Assembly (NCBI GenBank): GCA_021401465.1
Contig: JADDMT010000151.1
Location: 1 to 60,092 of the forward strand
Source of the DNA: Teratosphaeria epicoccoides
Lineage: Eukaryota; Ascomycota; Dothideomycetes; Mycosphaerellales; Teratosphaeriaceae
Length of the DNA stretch: 60,092 nt
Direction: 5' to 3'
Numbering within the stretch: position 1 is the stretch's first letter; each line of letters opens with the position of its first letter. Positions 11,064 through 23,255 of this stretch are shown here, in pieces. Made by a program: the position numbers and the translations under genes. Under the pieces are notes generated by a model. The model was given only the letters and a program-made list of their open reading frames with translations. It did no database searches and was not told where the DNA came from.

Positions 11064-11423
11064 TAATATAGATATATATGCTATATAATATGAAAATATC
11101 TCGTAGTATGACAGAGTAATCCGACCTTTTAATAGGTATAAGACAGCGCTACTTTCTGCTTATTGCAGAGGTAGCGCTAAGGGTGCTTATAACCCCTAAC
11201 GCCCCTTAATTAGGGAAAGCATGTCTGAGCCTAACCCCGTAGGGGTACTGTAGGGTCAGCGACGTAGGGACGTCCTACGTCGACCATTAATCCTACTTAG
11301 ACGACATACAAGCCAACGTATGTACGAAGGACCCCCTTACTATGTGTAGTAGGGTCACTATATGCTAAGGGCGGGCATCAGAACCTACGCGGCTCTAATG
11401 GCCCCCTAGTATTAACCGTATTA
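11064..11423 (-). repeat. Chromo-1b 5' LTR (360 bp)
   Basis: It is flanked inside by AGAAAGCAGAAC (complement of the putative primer site) and outside by the ATAGG target duplication. It retains slightly more C/G at variable sites than the 3' LTR. Confidence 0.9.
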
Positions 11424-11428
11424 ATAGG

Positions 11429-14400
11429 TTACCTTTAGTATGATGTAGCTTAAAGAGGATAAGGAACCTTGTAACAATTAGCATGAGCGGTATAACCTTA
11501 TGCGGGTCTATGACAGAACGTATACATAGGCGGACTTTCGCTAGTTCTATGTCGACTAGGTCGAGGATCTAGGTAACCGTGCCCTTACTATGTCTGTCGA
11601 GTATAAGAAGGCTAAGTAGGGGAAGGGACAAATAACCTCTAGCTTTACTACCTTCCTCGCTATACTCGAGGGACAGATGCTACCCTATACTAAGATGCAA
11701 CGCATGCGGCACCTACTTGTCAAGCTTGATGACAATCTTCAGAACATGATCATGACTTTTCATGAACTTCTGACAACTTGGCAAGACCTCGTGTTACTTG
11801 CGACACGTATAGAGATTACCTTGAAGCGAAATGGAAAATCGGGCAGCAAGGACAATAAGTGTTTAAGCCCTAAAGACCTATCGAAGGGCTACTATCATAA
11901 GCGCCCTAAGGGTCACGTCTAACGTAGTAGTTCATTTTAGAGGAGCAAGCCTTCTAAGCCTAAAGATAGTAGCGAGAAGCCTCCGAGTAGCTGCTACATC
12001 TGTAGAGCGAAGGACTACTAGGCGGCTTGCTATCCTAAACGAAGTAATAGGAAGAAGGTAAACAAGGTGTCTAAAACCTCCCTAGAGGGGAGGTAAAAGA
12101 AGGACAAGCCTAAGACAACCGAATAGCTACCGCGGGTGTCTAAGCTGTCTGTTATTAATAGTGTAGACTAGTAGCCTACCTAGCGCCTATCTAGTACAGT
12201 CCGAGTTAATAGCTCGCTTAAGCTAGTAGGCTGTATAGCTTACAGAGGTTAATGTGATACCCTAGCGGGTAATCATACGGCTTAGTTTAAAGCCGATCCT
12301 AGGAGTCCTACTGCCTACTATGAAGTCCTTTTAATGCGAAGGCGTAGCGGCTCGAGGTACGTACAATGTACGCCTCTAACTCGCGGACTCCTTAGGGGAA
12401 GAGCGCAAGACTAACGAAGTCTTCTACGCTAAAGATGTTCCTAATAAGAAGCTCCTACTAGGCCGCCTCTAGCGCTACAAGCAGGGAGTCGTTATTAATA
12501 GAGCTACTAACAACTAGTTCTACAGCTCTAAAGGCAAAGTTCCTGTAGTAAGGATACGTGACGCACATGGCTTATACAAGGACATGAAGAAGGTCTAATG
12601 TATATATACGGTCTACATACAGAACATCAGGGAAGACGTTACCTTCCTGCCTAAGTTAGGGGAATACGCCGATATTTTCGACGTAGAGGCTATAGCCTAT
12701 GCCTAGGCCCTAGACGCGGAGCATGCGATTAACCTTAAGGAGGGTTACAATCCTCCGCATTAACCTCTATACCCTATGTTAAAATCTTAGCTCGAAACAC
12801 TTCGAGAATACCTCTATAAGGCGCACAAGAACGCGTGGATCCGACGAAGCGACAGCGAGGCTAGAGCGTTAGTGATGTTCGTCCTAAAGAAGGATAACAC
12901 GCTCTGCCTATACGTTAACTATAGAGGCCTTAATGTAGTAATTTAGAAGAACCCCTGCCCCCTACTACTTATTAGCGAGACACTTGACTACCTTAGTCGT
13001 GCCGCCATCTTCTCGTCTATCGACTTGAAGGATGCCTACTACTAGATACCGATCCGAAAGGGCGACGAGTAGAAGACTACATTCTAAACGTAGTATAGAC
13101 ACTTTAAGTATATAGTAATGCTATTTAGCTTAACTAACGTACTAGCAACATTCTAAGTGTATATTAACTAGGCCCTATCTAGCCTTGTTAATAACTGCTA
13201 CGTAGTATATTTAGACGATATACTAGTCTACTCTAACTTAAAGGAGGAGCATATTTAGCATCTAAAGATAGTACTTAAATGACTCTACAAGTTCGCTCTA
13301 TATGTAAACCTAAAGAAGTACTTATTCCTTACAGACAGGATTAAGTTCCTTAGATACATCGTCTTAATGGAAGGAGTCATTCTAGATGACTAAAGGGTAT
13401 CCGTAATTACGAAGTAGCCGTAGCTAACTACCCTCTAAGAAGTATAGGTATTTCTAGGATTTACTAACTTCTACTACAGATTTATATAGTCCTATTCGAA
13501 GATTGTAGCTCCCCTTATAGCTCTCGCAAAGGGCCTAATTCAAGGTAAAAAGCTAGGGATAGTACCTTAGGAGGAGGCTTAGAGTAAGGCTTTCTCTAAA
13601 CTTAAAGCAGCCTTTTAAACTACGCCTATACTTCGGCACTTTGACCCTACTACGAAGATCTAGATAGAGACTAATACTTCAAGATTTGTAATAGCCGTAA
13701 TTATATCGTAGCTCTAGTCGCACGAAGGTAGTATGTAGTAGTACCTAATTACCTTCTAGCTATAGAAGATGCAGGGCGCTAAGCTTAACTACAAGACTTA
13801 TAACTAAGAGCTTTTAGCTATTTTTGACGGCTTCAAGGAGTACTCATACTACCTTGAAGGCGCAGCGTACCCTATTAAGGTACTTACTAACTATAACAAC
13901 CTTTGCGGCTTTATAGGCGTAAAGTAGCTAAGTAGTTAGTAAGCAAGGTAGGCAACTTTCCTTACTAGCTTTGACTTCGTTATCTAGCATCGTTCTAGGA
14001 AGACGAATCTAGCTGATAGTCCTTCGCGACAACTAGACTACAACACTAGGGAGTAGGATGACTAATAGCTCCTCCCTACGCTGCAGACGAAGCTTGTAGT
14101 ATAGGGTAGCAACCTGTCGTTAGCTCCTCTTGTAGGTCAAGTACAGGTCTAATAGGGCCTTATAGCCTCCGCTAGCAATGAACCCCCCTATCTAGCGGCT
14201 ATAGCAACTATGTCTAGCTTAATCTGTGCGGTAGTTAACTAGCTTATATGTAGTAAACATGCGATATCTAAAGAACCCTTTAAAGAAGTCTCGAGACTTA
14301 TTCAGCAGTTACAAGAGCAAGAACTAGAGTTAATTAATAAGGGTATAGCCCTCTAGGATACTACAGGTAGTCCGAAGTACTAGACTAAGTCAGGCGACTT

Positions 14401-15729
14401 GTAGTACTTTAATAATAGGCTCTGCCTACCCGCTAACTACGTACTTTGTTCGCAGCTCCTCTGTATTCATTATGACAATGAACTTGCGGGTCATTTTGGC
14501 GTAGAGAAGACGAACGCGCTTCTCGGACGTAAATACTAGTAGCTAACGCTAGAACAGAATGTTTCTGACTATGTTATACTTAGGCGCTCCTACTACTAGA
14601 GAGACTATAGCAAGACTTAACTATGGATTTTATTACTAATTTGCCGCTAGTAAAGTAGAGAGGCAATGTAGTTAATGCTGTCCTTGTAGTAGTTAACTAA
14701 TATTCGAAGATGAATGTCTTCATCCTATATACAAAAAAGTGCACAAGTAGCGAGCTTGTGCGACTACTTCGTGACAAAGTCGTATAACGCTTCAGTGTAC
14801 CCCGAAGTATTCTATCAGATCAAGGTTCTGTCTTTACTAGTAAATACTAGCAAGAATTTGTGTTTAAGGCGCGTGTTAAGTACTGCCTAAGTATAGCATT
14901 CTATCTACAGACTAATAGTTAGACTAAACGTATAAACTAGACTCTTTAGTAGTACCTTCGGTGCTACTACGCTAAGAACCAGGATGCCTAGGCTAACGTA
15001 ATTCCTATGACGGAATTTGTAGTCAATAATAGCATATATGCTACTATGCGCATGTTGCTATTTTAGATTCTTTATAGCTTTGATCTAGAAATACACCTAG
15101 AACTGCCTTAGGACGAGTCTTCTAAGGAGAGGGTGCTAGCCGCCACGGAATTAGCGCGGCGTATACGCGAGGTACATTTAGTGCTAATAGAATACTAGAA
15201 AAAGGCCTTAGAATCCTAGATTAAACATAATAACGCCTATGCTAAACCGATGTAGTACGTAATTAGTATAAAGGTATTACTGTCGACAAAGAATCTTAAG
15301 CTGAAACTTCTAAGTAAGAAGATGACGCTAAGGTTTGTCAGACCCTTCTAGATACGCGATGTAATAGGCTTGCAGGCGTACTAGCTATTATTGCTACTAT
15401 CATGTCATGTGCATGACGTCTTCTACGTATCTCTACTTAAACTATAGGTATAGCGTAAGGGCGAAGAGCCTGCAGACCTGATGCTAGTAGCAGAAGAGAA
15501 CGAAGAGTAGGAAGTCAAGGGTATTAAGGATAGTATGTAGCGTAAAGGCGTAATGTACTATCTAGTAAAGTAGAAAAGATACCTACCTAAGTACACATAA
15601 TAGGTTCCGGCTAAAGACTACAAGAACGCTCTAGAAGCTATTCATGAGTTCGAAGAGCGGAGGAGGCATAAGTAGGGCTTAAGAAGGTCGATTTGTAGGA
15701 AGATAAGAGTTTTAGAGCAGAGTTCTTAA
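11429..15729 (+). pseudogene. Chromo-1a gag C-terminus and pol
   Basis: It continues the frame broken at 3253. Gag C-terminus: the open piece 11677-11922 reads MLPYTKMQRMRHLL and so on. Zinc knuckle 11993-12031 is CYIC-RAKDY-(stop)AAC, so the metal-binding His is Tyr. RT: DLKDAYY(stop)I at about 13024-13050, where the usual YHQIP is expected, and YLDD at 13207-13218. RNase H covers about 13640-13900. Integrase has HFGVEKT near 14495 and DFITNLP near 14625; about 67 bp including the CxxC zinc ligands is deleted near 14575. The chromodomain is at 15499-15660, with TAA at 15727-15729. It is non-functional. Confidence 0.82.
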
Positions 15730-15869
15730 CACATGCATGTAGCGCATGACGCGTGAAGTAACAACGAGAAACAAACGCCCTACTTATACATCATTAATGC
15801 CTAAAGGCATACCTAGAATAAACCTAAGGGGGACAAGAGACATGCTCGGATTAGCTTCGTAGCTAATGC

Positions 15870-17363
15870 TTAGTAGCTACTAGTCGAGGGCTTCCTGACT
15901 AAACCCGAAGTAGAAGAGTCTTTCTTGTTACAGTCTACTAAGGACTGCCTACCCGCACGGGGTCTACTAAACACCCTGAGGTGACTAGGAGTAACAGGAG
16001 TAGTAACGCTACAAAGAGAGGCCGGCATCTTCTTCTTTAGCAGGTTACGAGTAAGCTTGTCTTTAGAGCCTATAGTAGCTAGAGAGCTAGCGACAGCCTT
16101 ACCGCGTCTAGTCGTAACAACTACCTCGTCCTTATCCTTAGCATTAGAAGGCAAAGAGACTTAGGCGCGCTTGCGGCTATCGCGCTCGGCCCTTGAGATC
16201 ATCTTACGCTTCTTGACATAGGTGTTAATAACATCATCGAACTTAGTGTCTTCCTTAGGTGCAACTAGTACGGCAATACTGTAGCGCGCAGGAATTACGT
16301 CAGGATTAAAGGTATCCTAAACGCTATCATCCTCCTCATCCTTAAAGATCTAGCTTAGAGGCTTGTACCTTAGCGTCTTGGCGGACGTAGTGCGGATTAC
16401 AAGCAGGGAAGGTTTGGCTTCCTTGTCGCTAACCTCGATCTTAGCCCTAGCCTTCTTCTTCTTTTTAGACAGTAGCACGGAGGCGGCGTAGGTAGCGGCG
16501 CTACAATGTGTTAGCTGTACGCACGCGACAGGATTTAAGTAAGTAACTTATGGCTTAGTCCTCTAGACTAGCTTAGAGGCAGGCTGCCTCGCGGTATGAC
16601 GTTAGGGTGTAGCCTTAGCAGCAGGAACGGTGAATTGCTTGATAACCTTCTTATAGATTATTCGCGTCTTAAAGTCATTGTCAATAGAGGCAAGGGCCCT
16701 AAGTTGCTAACGCTAGGAGCTAGTTAGGTAATCCTTAACGCTAACGTTAGCCTAGCAGAGAAAGTTAGCATTTATCCTTAGAGGGTACCTACACTATATG
16801 CGTACTATAGCGAAGGTCTCGACCTTAACAGTTAACACCTTCAAGATCTTCTAGACTAAGTCTGCGATTAGACCTAGGCAAATGTTTTCGCCTGTTAGTA
16901 GAGAGTCGAAGCGAACGCTGCTATAAAAGCGGTTCGTAGTTATAGTAAAGCATAAGAGGGCGCCAAGTAGGTAGGCGAGTACCTTATAGTACTTAGCCTG
17001 TAGCCTGTTTATAGTCAGAGTACCTTTAGTAATCCCCTTGTTACGCGTACCCTAGAAGTCATCGATGTTATAACAGGGCTAGTTGTACTTGCTATATACC
17101 TCTTTAGGGAGGTCTTGGCATTTTTGATGCTTGCCATTATAATTAACATAGTTGTAGTAGATACTACCCTTATTAAATCCGCTAACGTAGATCTCGGCTA
17201 CGCTTTAGTTAGTAGAGGTCACGTATACCTCGCAGGTAGGGGACACCTTACTAACACGTAGAGGAGAGATGTATGTAGCCTAGCTACTAAGGTTGTTAAG
17301 GCATTGTCAACATAAGCGACGATCGTAGGCAGAGCGAGTAGCGTCGAACTTAGTCTGTAGCAT
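15870..17363 (-). pseudogene. Chromo-1a antisense ORF
   Basis: It runs from ATG 17363 (MLQTKFDATRSAYDRRLC...) to the stop at 15870: 1494 nt, 498 codons, in frame throughout except for TAG/TAA and one TGA. It is two codons longer than Chromo-1d: KDKDEVV against KDKVV near 16130, an in-frame length change. The longest surviving open piece is the C-terminal 94 codons (15870-16154), with SLATIGSKDKL, VTTPVTPSHLRVFSRP and KKDSSTSGLVRKP. It converges on gag-pol with a 140-bp gap. Its TATA box is at 17531-17538. The product is unknown; the lysine block suggests a nucleic-acid-binding or nuclear protein, which is a weak inference. Confidence 0.72.
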
Positions 17364-17530
17364 ACAAGCTATTATTACTAAGATGAGTATTTAATTAATC
17401 TTGATTAATTGATTAAAGAAGAAGAAGCTCCGGTTTAGACACGTAGGCATGGCGAGGTAAAAGCTAACCGAAGTAGAAGCAGAGGTTAATGTTAGTGTTT
17501 TAGAACAGGAAGTTTAGGAAAGCAACAAGG

Positions 17531-17538
17531 TTTTTATA
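17531..17538 (-). promoter_or_regulatory. TATA box of antisense ORF (Chromo-1a)
   Basis: On the minus strand it reads TATAAAAA and lies 175 bp upstream of ATG 17363. The palindrome GGAGCGCGCTCC is at 17732-17743 and the TTAATC-NN-GATTAA dyad at about 17393-17407, between TATA and ATG. Confidence 0.55.
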
Positions 17539-18175
17539 CCCTCTAATAGCCCCCTGTTGCCTACCGCAACCGTTAAGCTAGTAACTTAAACTACATGCGC
17601 AGAGTACCTACCTTTAGTTAACTTACATGAGGACTAAATGATACAAGAACAGGTAACGCGGCTATTATGCATGTATGCTAACTATACTCGTGCTAGTCTA
17701 CTAGCATGAAAATATGACGAGACCCGCACTAGGAGCGCGCTCCTGCTATTTCAAGTAGTACGCGCAGAGTATCTACACACATTCCTACTAGCCCTAAGGT
17801 TCTATAACACGTTTCTTCACAGTCACGACTAAATAGGGACGGCTAAGCTACTTGGCGAAGCTAGCGCGCATACTCGCCCTATAATTTCAAAGATTTACTA
17901 AAGTACGTACTTGTAGTTTCCTAGTATCTTGATCTACATGTAAAGCGAAGGTATTACGAAGCCGCCTAACATGTGACAGATTAAAAACCCGCCTGAGTTA
18001 GTAACCTCTGTCCTGTATTCGATATAGAGATGTTAAGGTATATACATGACATATGTTACATAGACTATCTACCTATTTACTCTTACGCGGTATAAGTATG
18101 CTATATCCCGTACCCTATACGTTCTATATGTATTATTTAGTAAGGCTAGGGACATCCTCATAGGAGGAGGGGTAG

Positions 18176-18565
18176 TAATACAGTTAATACTAGGGGGCTA
18201 TTAGAGCCGCATAGGTTCTGATGCCTGCCCTTAGCATGTAATGACGCTACTATATGTAGTAAGGGGGTCCTTCGTACATACGTTAGCTTGTATGTCGTCT
18301 AAGTAGGATTAATGCCTAATGTAGGATGCTACTATGCCGCTAACCCTATAATACCCCTACGGGGGCTTCCTAACCCTACGGTACCCCTACAGGGTTAGGC
18401 TCGGACATGCTTTCCCTAATTAAGGGGCGTCGGGGGTTATAAGTACCTCTATTACTACCTCTGTAATAAGCAGAAAGCAGCGCTGTCTTGTACCTACTAA
18501 AAGGTCAGATTACTCTGTCATACTACGAGATATTTCTATATTATACAGTATATACATCTATATTA
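18176..18565 (+). repeat. Chromo-1a 3' LTR (390 bp form)
   Basis: It is preceded by the polypurine tract AGGAGGAGGGG-TAG and ends ATCTATATTA. It carries the 30-bp internal tandem repeat like its partner at 2215-2604. The next base begins the RT gene of element H. Confidence 0.88.
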
Positions 18566-18665
18566 ATATACATAGACGACGTCATTATCTGTAACGATAG
18601 TTTAAGGAAAGATTACTTTGTCAAGGTAACGCAAGTACTCTAGAAGCTATAGAATAGAGGCCTGT
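18566..18665 (+). pseudogene. Element H reverse transcriptase fragment
   Basis: It reads YIDDVIICNDSLRKDYF from 18569, containing the RT catalytic YxDD box. The frame resumes after Chromo-1c at 34481 (LDPRKSKFARKEIKYLGF), which shows that Chromo-1c inserted into H. The last five bases (CCTGT, 18661-18665) are the target duplication of Chromo-1c. Confidence 0.8.
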
Positions 18666-19053
18666 TAATACGGTTAATACTAGGGGGCCATTAGAGCCGC
18701 AAGGGTTCTAATGCCCGCCCTTAGTATGTAATGACCCTACTACATAGCAAGGGGGTCCTTTGTATATACATTAGCTTGTATGTCGTCTAAGTAGGATTAG
18801 TGCCTAATGTAGGATGTCCCTACATCGCTAACCCTATAGTACCCCTATAGGGGCTTCCTAACCCTACGGTACCCCTGCGGGGTTAGGCTCAGACATGCTT
18901 TCCCTAATTAAGAGGCATTAGAGGTTATAAGCACCTCTAGCGCTACCTCTGCAATAAGCAGAAAGCAGCGCTATCTTGTACCTATTAAAAGGTCGGATTA
19001 CTCTGTTATACTACAAGATATTTTCATATCATATAGTATATACATCTATATTA
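18666..19053 (+). repeat. Chromo-1c 5' LTR (388 bp, two 30-bp units)
   Basis: It starts TAATACGGTTAATAC after CCTGT and ends ATCTATATTA before GTTCTACTTTCT, the mutated primer-site word. Confidence 0.88.
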
Positions 19054-19102
19054 GTTCTACTTTCTCCTCCCTACTTTGTAGTCTAGTAGAGAATAATATA
19101 AT

Positions 19103-22100
19103 ATGTCTAGAGTACTACGAACTTATAACTAACACATAGTAAGCACTATCCTAAGCGCCTATGATAGCAAAGCTAGACTAAGTAACTAGCCTGTAGGAGT
19201 ACCCCCTATAAGCGACACTACATTAAACGACAGTTCTACTAGAGGCTAATTATGTAGTAGACAAGGTAATAGATTACCTGTATAGGGACCGCAGCTAACC
19301 CTGACTATTAACCTAGCCCTTGTAGCCATGATTGTTAACTAGGTTGCGAACTACCTTGCAAACTAGAGCTAAAGCCGTACCCCTTCTAGCAGCGAAAACG
19401 GCAAGGATGATAAAGACGTTGCTATAAGCGGTACTAATAAACTAGCAGACAAAGAAATCTAGCGAGATTTCACGCTAGGAACCTGCAAAGATAATGTACT
19501 AGTAGGCATAGACTCTCCGCGTATGCCTGCAAATATAGTGCCTAATTTTAGGGCTATAGTAGGCTAACTAGGAGGCAGTTATAACGCACGTAACCTTAAG
19601 CCGTTTAAGGGAGACACCTTAAAGGAGGCTCGAACTTTCTTATAGGCGTGTGAGGTAGTTTTCATGCTTAACCTACGCGAAAATGCTATAGAGGGCGAAC
19701 AGGTTACCTTTAGTATAATGTAGCTTAAAGAGGATAAAGAACCTTGTAACAATTAGCATAAGCAGTATGACCTTATGTAGGTCTATAATAGAACCTATAC
19801 ATAGGTAAACTTCTACTAGTTCTGTGTTAACTAGGTCGAGGATCTAGGTAACTATGCCCTTACTATGTCTGTCGAGTATAAGAAGGCTAAGTAGGGGAAG
19901 GGACAAACTACCTCTAGCTTTGCTACCTATTTCGCTATGCTTAAGGGACAGATGCTACCCTATACTAAGACGCAACGCATATAGTACTTACTTGTTAAGC
20001 TTAATGACAATCTTCAAAACACGATCATGACTTTTCATGAACTTCTGACAACTCGGCAAGACCTCGTGTACCTTATAACATGTTTAGAGATTACCTTAAA
20101 GCAAAATAGAAAATTAGGCAGCAAGGACAATAAGCGTTCAAGCCCTAAAGACCTACTAAAGGGCCGCTATTACAAGCGCCCTAGAGGTCAAATCTACCGT
20201 AGTAGTTTAATCTAGAGGAGCAAACCTTCTAAGCCTAAGTATAGTAGCGAGAAGCGTCTAGGTAGCTACTACATCTGTCGAGCGAAGGACTACTAGGTAG
20301 CTCGCTATCCTAAACGAAGTAATAGGAAGAAGGTAAGTAAGGTGTCTAAAACCTCCCTAGAGGGGAAGCGAAAGAAGGATAAGCCTAAGTAAGCCGAATA
20401 GCTATCACGGGTATCTAAGCTGTCTGTTACTCATAGTGTAGACTCGTAGCCTGCCTAGCGCCTATCTAGTGCGGTCTAAGTTAATAGCTTGCTTAAGCTA
20501 GTAGCCTACATGTTAGATGACCTTGCGGAGATTAATGTAATACCCTAGCGAGTAATCGTACGGCTTAGTTTGAAGCCGATACTAGGAGCCCTGCTACCTA
20601 CTATGAAGTCCTTTTAGGGCAAAGGCGTAGTAGCTTAAGGCGCGTACAACATGCGCTCCTACCTTACAGACTCTTCAGGAGAAGAGCGTAAGACTAACGA
20701 AGTCTTCTACGCTAAAGACGTTCCTAATAAGGAGCTCCTACTAGGCCGCCTCTAGCGCTACAAGCAGGGAGTCGTTATTAATAGAGCTACTAACAATTAG
20801 TCCTATAGCTCTAAAGGCAAAGTTCCTGTAGTAAGGATGCGTAATACGCATAGCTTCTACAAAGACATAAAGAAGGTCTAATGTATGTATGTAGTCTACA
20901 TACAGAATGTTAAGGAAGACGTTACCCTTCTGCCTAAGTTAGAGGAATACGCCGATATTTTTGACATAGAGGCTACGGCCTATCCCTAGGCCCTAGACGC
21001 AGAGCATGCGATTAACCTTAAAGAAGGTTATAATCCTCCGTATTGACCTCTATATCCTATGTCGGAATCCTAGTTCGAAACACTTTAAGACTACCTCTAC
21101 AAGGCGTAAAAAACGCGTGGATCCGACGAAGTAACAGCGAGGCAGGAGCGCTTGTAATGTTCGTCCTAAAGAAGGATAACACGCTCTGCCTATACGTTAA
21201 CTATAGAGGCCTTAATGTAGTAATTTAGAAGAACCCCTGCCCCCTACTACTTATTAGCGAGACACCTGACTACCTTAGTCGCGCCGCCATCTTCTTGTCT
21301 ATTAACTTAAAGGACACCTACTACTAGATACGGATCTAAAAGGGTAACGAGTAGAAGACTACGTTCTAAACGTAGTATAGACACTTCAAGTATATAGTAA
21401 TGCTATTTAGATTAACTAATGTACTAGCAACTTTCTAAGCGTATATTCATTAGGCCCTAGCCGGCCTCGTTAATACCTGCTACGTAGTATATTTAGACGA
21501 TATACTAGTCTACTCTAACTTAAAGGAGGAGCATATTTAGCATCTAAAGATAGTACTTAAACGACTCTACAAGTTCGCTCTTTATGCAAACCTAAAGAAG
21601 TGCTTATTCCTTACAGACAGGATTAAGTTCCTTAGATACATCGTCTTAACGGAAGGAGTCATTCTAGATGACTAAAGGGTATCCGTAATTACGAAGTAGC
21701 TGCGGCTAAGTACCCTCTAAGAAGTATAGGTATTTCTAGGATTTACTAACTTCTACTACAGATTTATACGGTCTTATTCGAAGATTGTAGCTCCCCTTAT
21801 ACCCCTCGCAAAGGGCGTAATTCAAGGTAAAAAGCTAGGGATAGTACCTTTAGAGGAGGCTTAGAGCAAGGCTTTCTCTAAACTTAAAGCAGCCTTTTAA
21901 ACTACGCCTATACTTCGGCACTTTGACCCTACTACGAAGATCTAGATAGAGACTAATACTTCAAGATTCGTAATAGCCGTAATTATATCGTAGCTCTAGT
22001 CGTACAAAGGTAGTATGTAGTAGTACCTAATTACCTTCTAGCTATAGAAGATACAGGGCGCTAAGCTTAACTACGAGACTTACAACTAAGAGCTTTTAGC

Positions 22101-23255
22101 TCTTGTCGACATCTTTAAGGAGTACTAACACTACCTCGAAGGCTTAGCGTACCCTATTAAGGTACTTACTAACTATAACAACCTTTGCGGCTTTATAGGC
22201 ATAAAGTAGCTAAGTATTTAGCAAGCAAGGTAGGCGACTTTCCTCGCTAGCTTTGACTTCGTTATCTAGCATTATTCTAGGAAGACAAATCTAGCTAATA
22301 GTCCTTTGCGACGACTAGACTACAACACTAGAGAGTAGGGTGACTAATAGCTCCTCCCTACACTATAGACGAAACTTATAGTATAGGGTAGTAACCTGTT
22401 ATTAGCTTCTCTTATAGGTTAACTACGGGCCTAATAGGGCATCATAGCCTCCGCTAGCAATAAACCCTCCTATCTAGCGGTTATAGTAACCGTGTCTAGC
22501 TTAATCCGCGTAGTAGTTAACTAGCTTACATATAGTAAGCATGCGATGTCTAAAGAACCCTTTAAAGAAGTCTCGAGACTTATTTAGCGGTTGCGAGAGC
22601 GAGAACTAGAGTTATTTAATAAGGGTATAGCCCTCTAGGATACTATAGGCGGTCTGAAGTACTAGACTAAGTTAGGCAACTTGTAGTACTTTGACAATAG
22701 GCTCTACATGCCTACTAACTACATACTCTGTTTGCAGCTCCTCTGTATTTATCATGACAATGAACTTATAGGTCATTTTAGTGTAGAGAAGACAAACGCG
22801 CTTCTTAGACGTAAATACTAGTAGCTAACGCTAGAACAGGATGTTTCTAACTATGTCAAATCCTAGTAGACATGCTAAATTAGCAAATCTTGGCGCTATT
22901 GCCCCTATAGTAATACCTAGGCACTCCTACTACTAGAGAGACCATAGTAAGACTTAACCATAGATTTTATTACTAATTTGCTGCTAGCAAAGTAGAGAGG
23001 CAATGTAGTTAATCCTGTCCTTATAGTAGTCGACTAATACTTGAAGATAAATGTCTTTATCCTATGTACAGAAAAAGGGCATAAGCGGCAAGCTTACGCG
23101 ACTACTTTGCAACGAAGTTCTATAGCGCTTTAGTATACCCCGAAGTATTCTATTAGATCGAGGATCTGTCTTTACTAGTAAATACTAGCAAGAATGTGTG
23201 TTTAAGGCGCATGTTAAGTACTATCTAAGTATAGTATTCTATCTATAGACTCATA
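19103..23255 (+). pseudogene. Chromo-1c gag-pol, first part
   Basis: ATG 19103 (MSRVLRTYN). The gag C-terminal piece at 20027-20215 is still open (MTFHELLTTRQDL). The zinc knuckle is near 20268-20310 (CYIC-equivalent, with His as Tyr). The protease motif YMLDDLAEINVIP is near 20505-20545. RT YLDD is near 21490-21500, RNase H about 21920-22170, and integrase HHCC zinc region about 22750-22890 with the CxxC that Chromo-1a has lost, then DFITNL near 22960. It stops at the Chromo-2b insertion; TCATA 23251-23255 is the target duplication. Confidence 0.8.

Larger units (their letters stand above)
3254..11423 (-). mobile_element. Chromo-1b, full-length 8170-bp chromovirus
   Basis: The LTRs are 3254-3613 and 11064-11423, 360 bp each, differing only by transitions in my alignment. 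The target duplication ATAGG lies at 3249-3253 and 11424-11428, so this is a clean insertion into Chromo-1a gag. Gag-pol runs 11012 to 6048 on the minus strand; the antisense ORF runs 4421 to 5907 on the plus strand. The polypurine tract is the complement of 3617-3627. It is the best-preserved member together with Chromo-1d, but every coding frame is closed by TAG/TAA codons. Confidence 0.92.
2215..18565 (+). mobile_element. Chromo-1a, Ty3/Gypsy chromovirus, interrupted by Chromo-1b
   Basis: The LTRs are 2215-2604 and 18176-18565, both 390 bp. The order is LTR, gag, protease, RT, RNase H, integrase, chromodomain, antisense ORF, polypurine tract (AGGAGGAGGGG at 18162-18172), LTR. After removing the nested element and its target duplication, the element is about 8.18 kb, in line with Chromo-1b (8170) and Chromo-1d (8169). 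LTR ends now read TAATA...TATTA; an old relative (38416) still ends TATCA, so TGATA...TATCA was probably ancestral. The flanking 5-mers differ (AGAGT left, ATATA right), so the two ends are no longer at one insertion site. About 67 bp of integrase is missing near 14575 compared with Chromo-1c. Confidence 0.85.
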
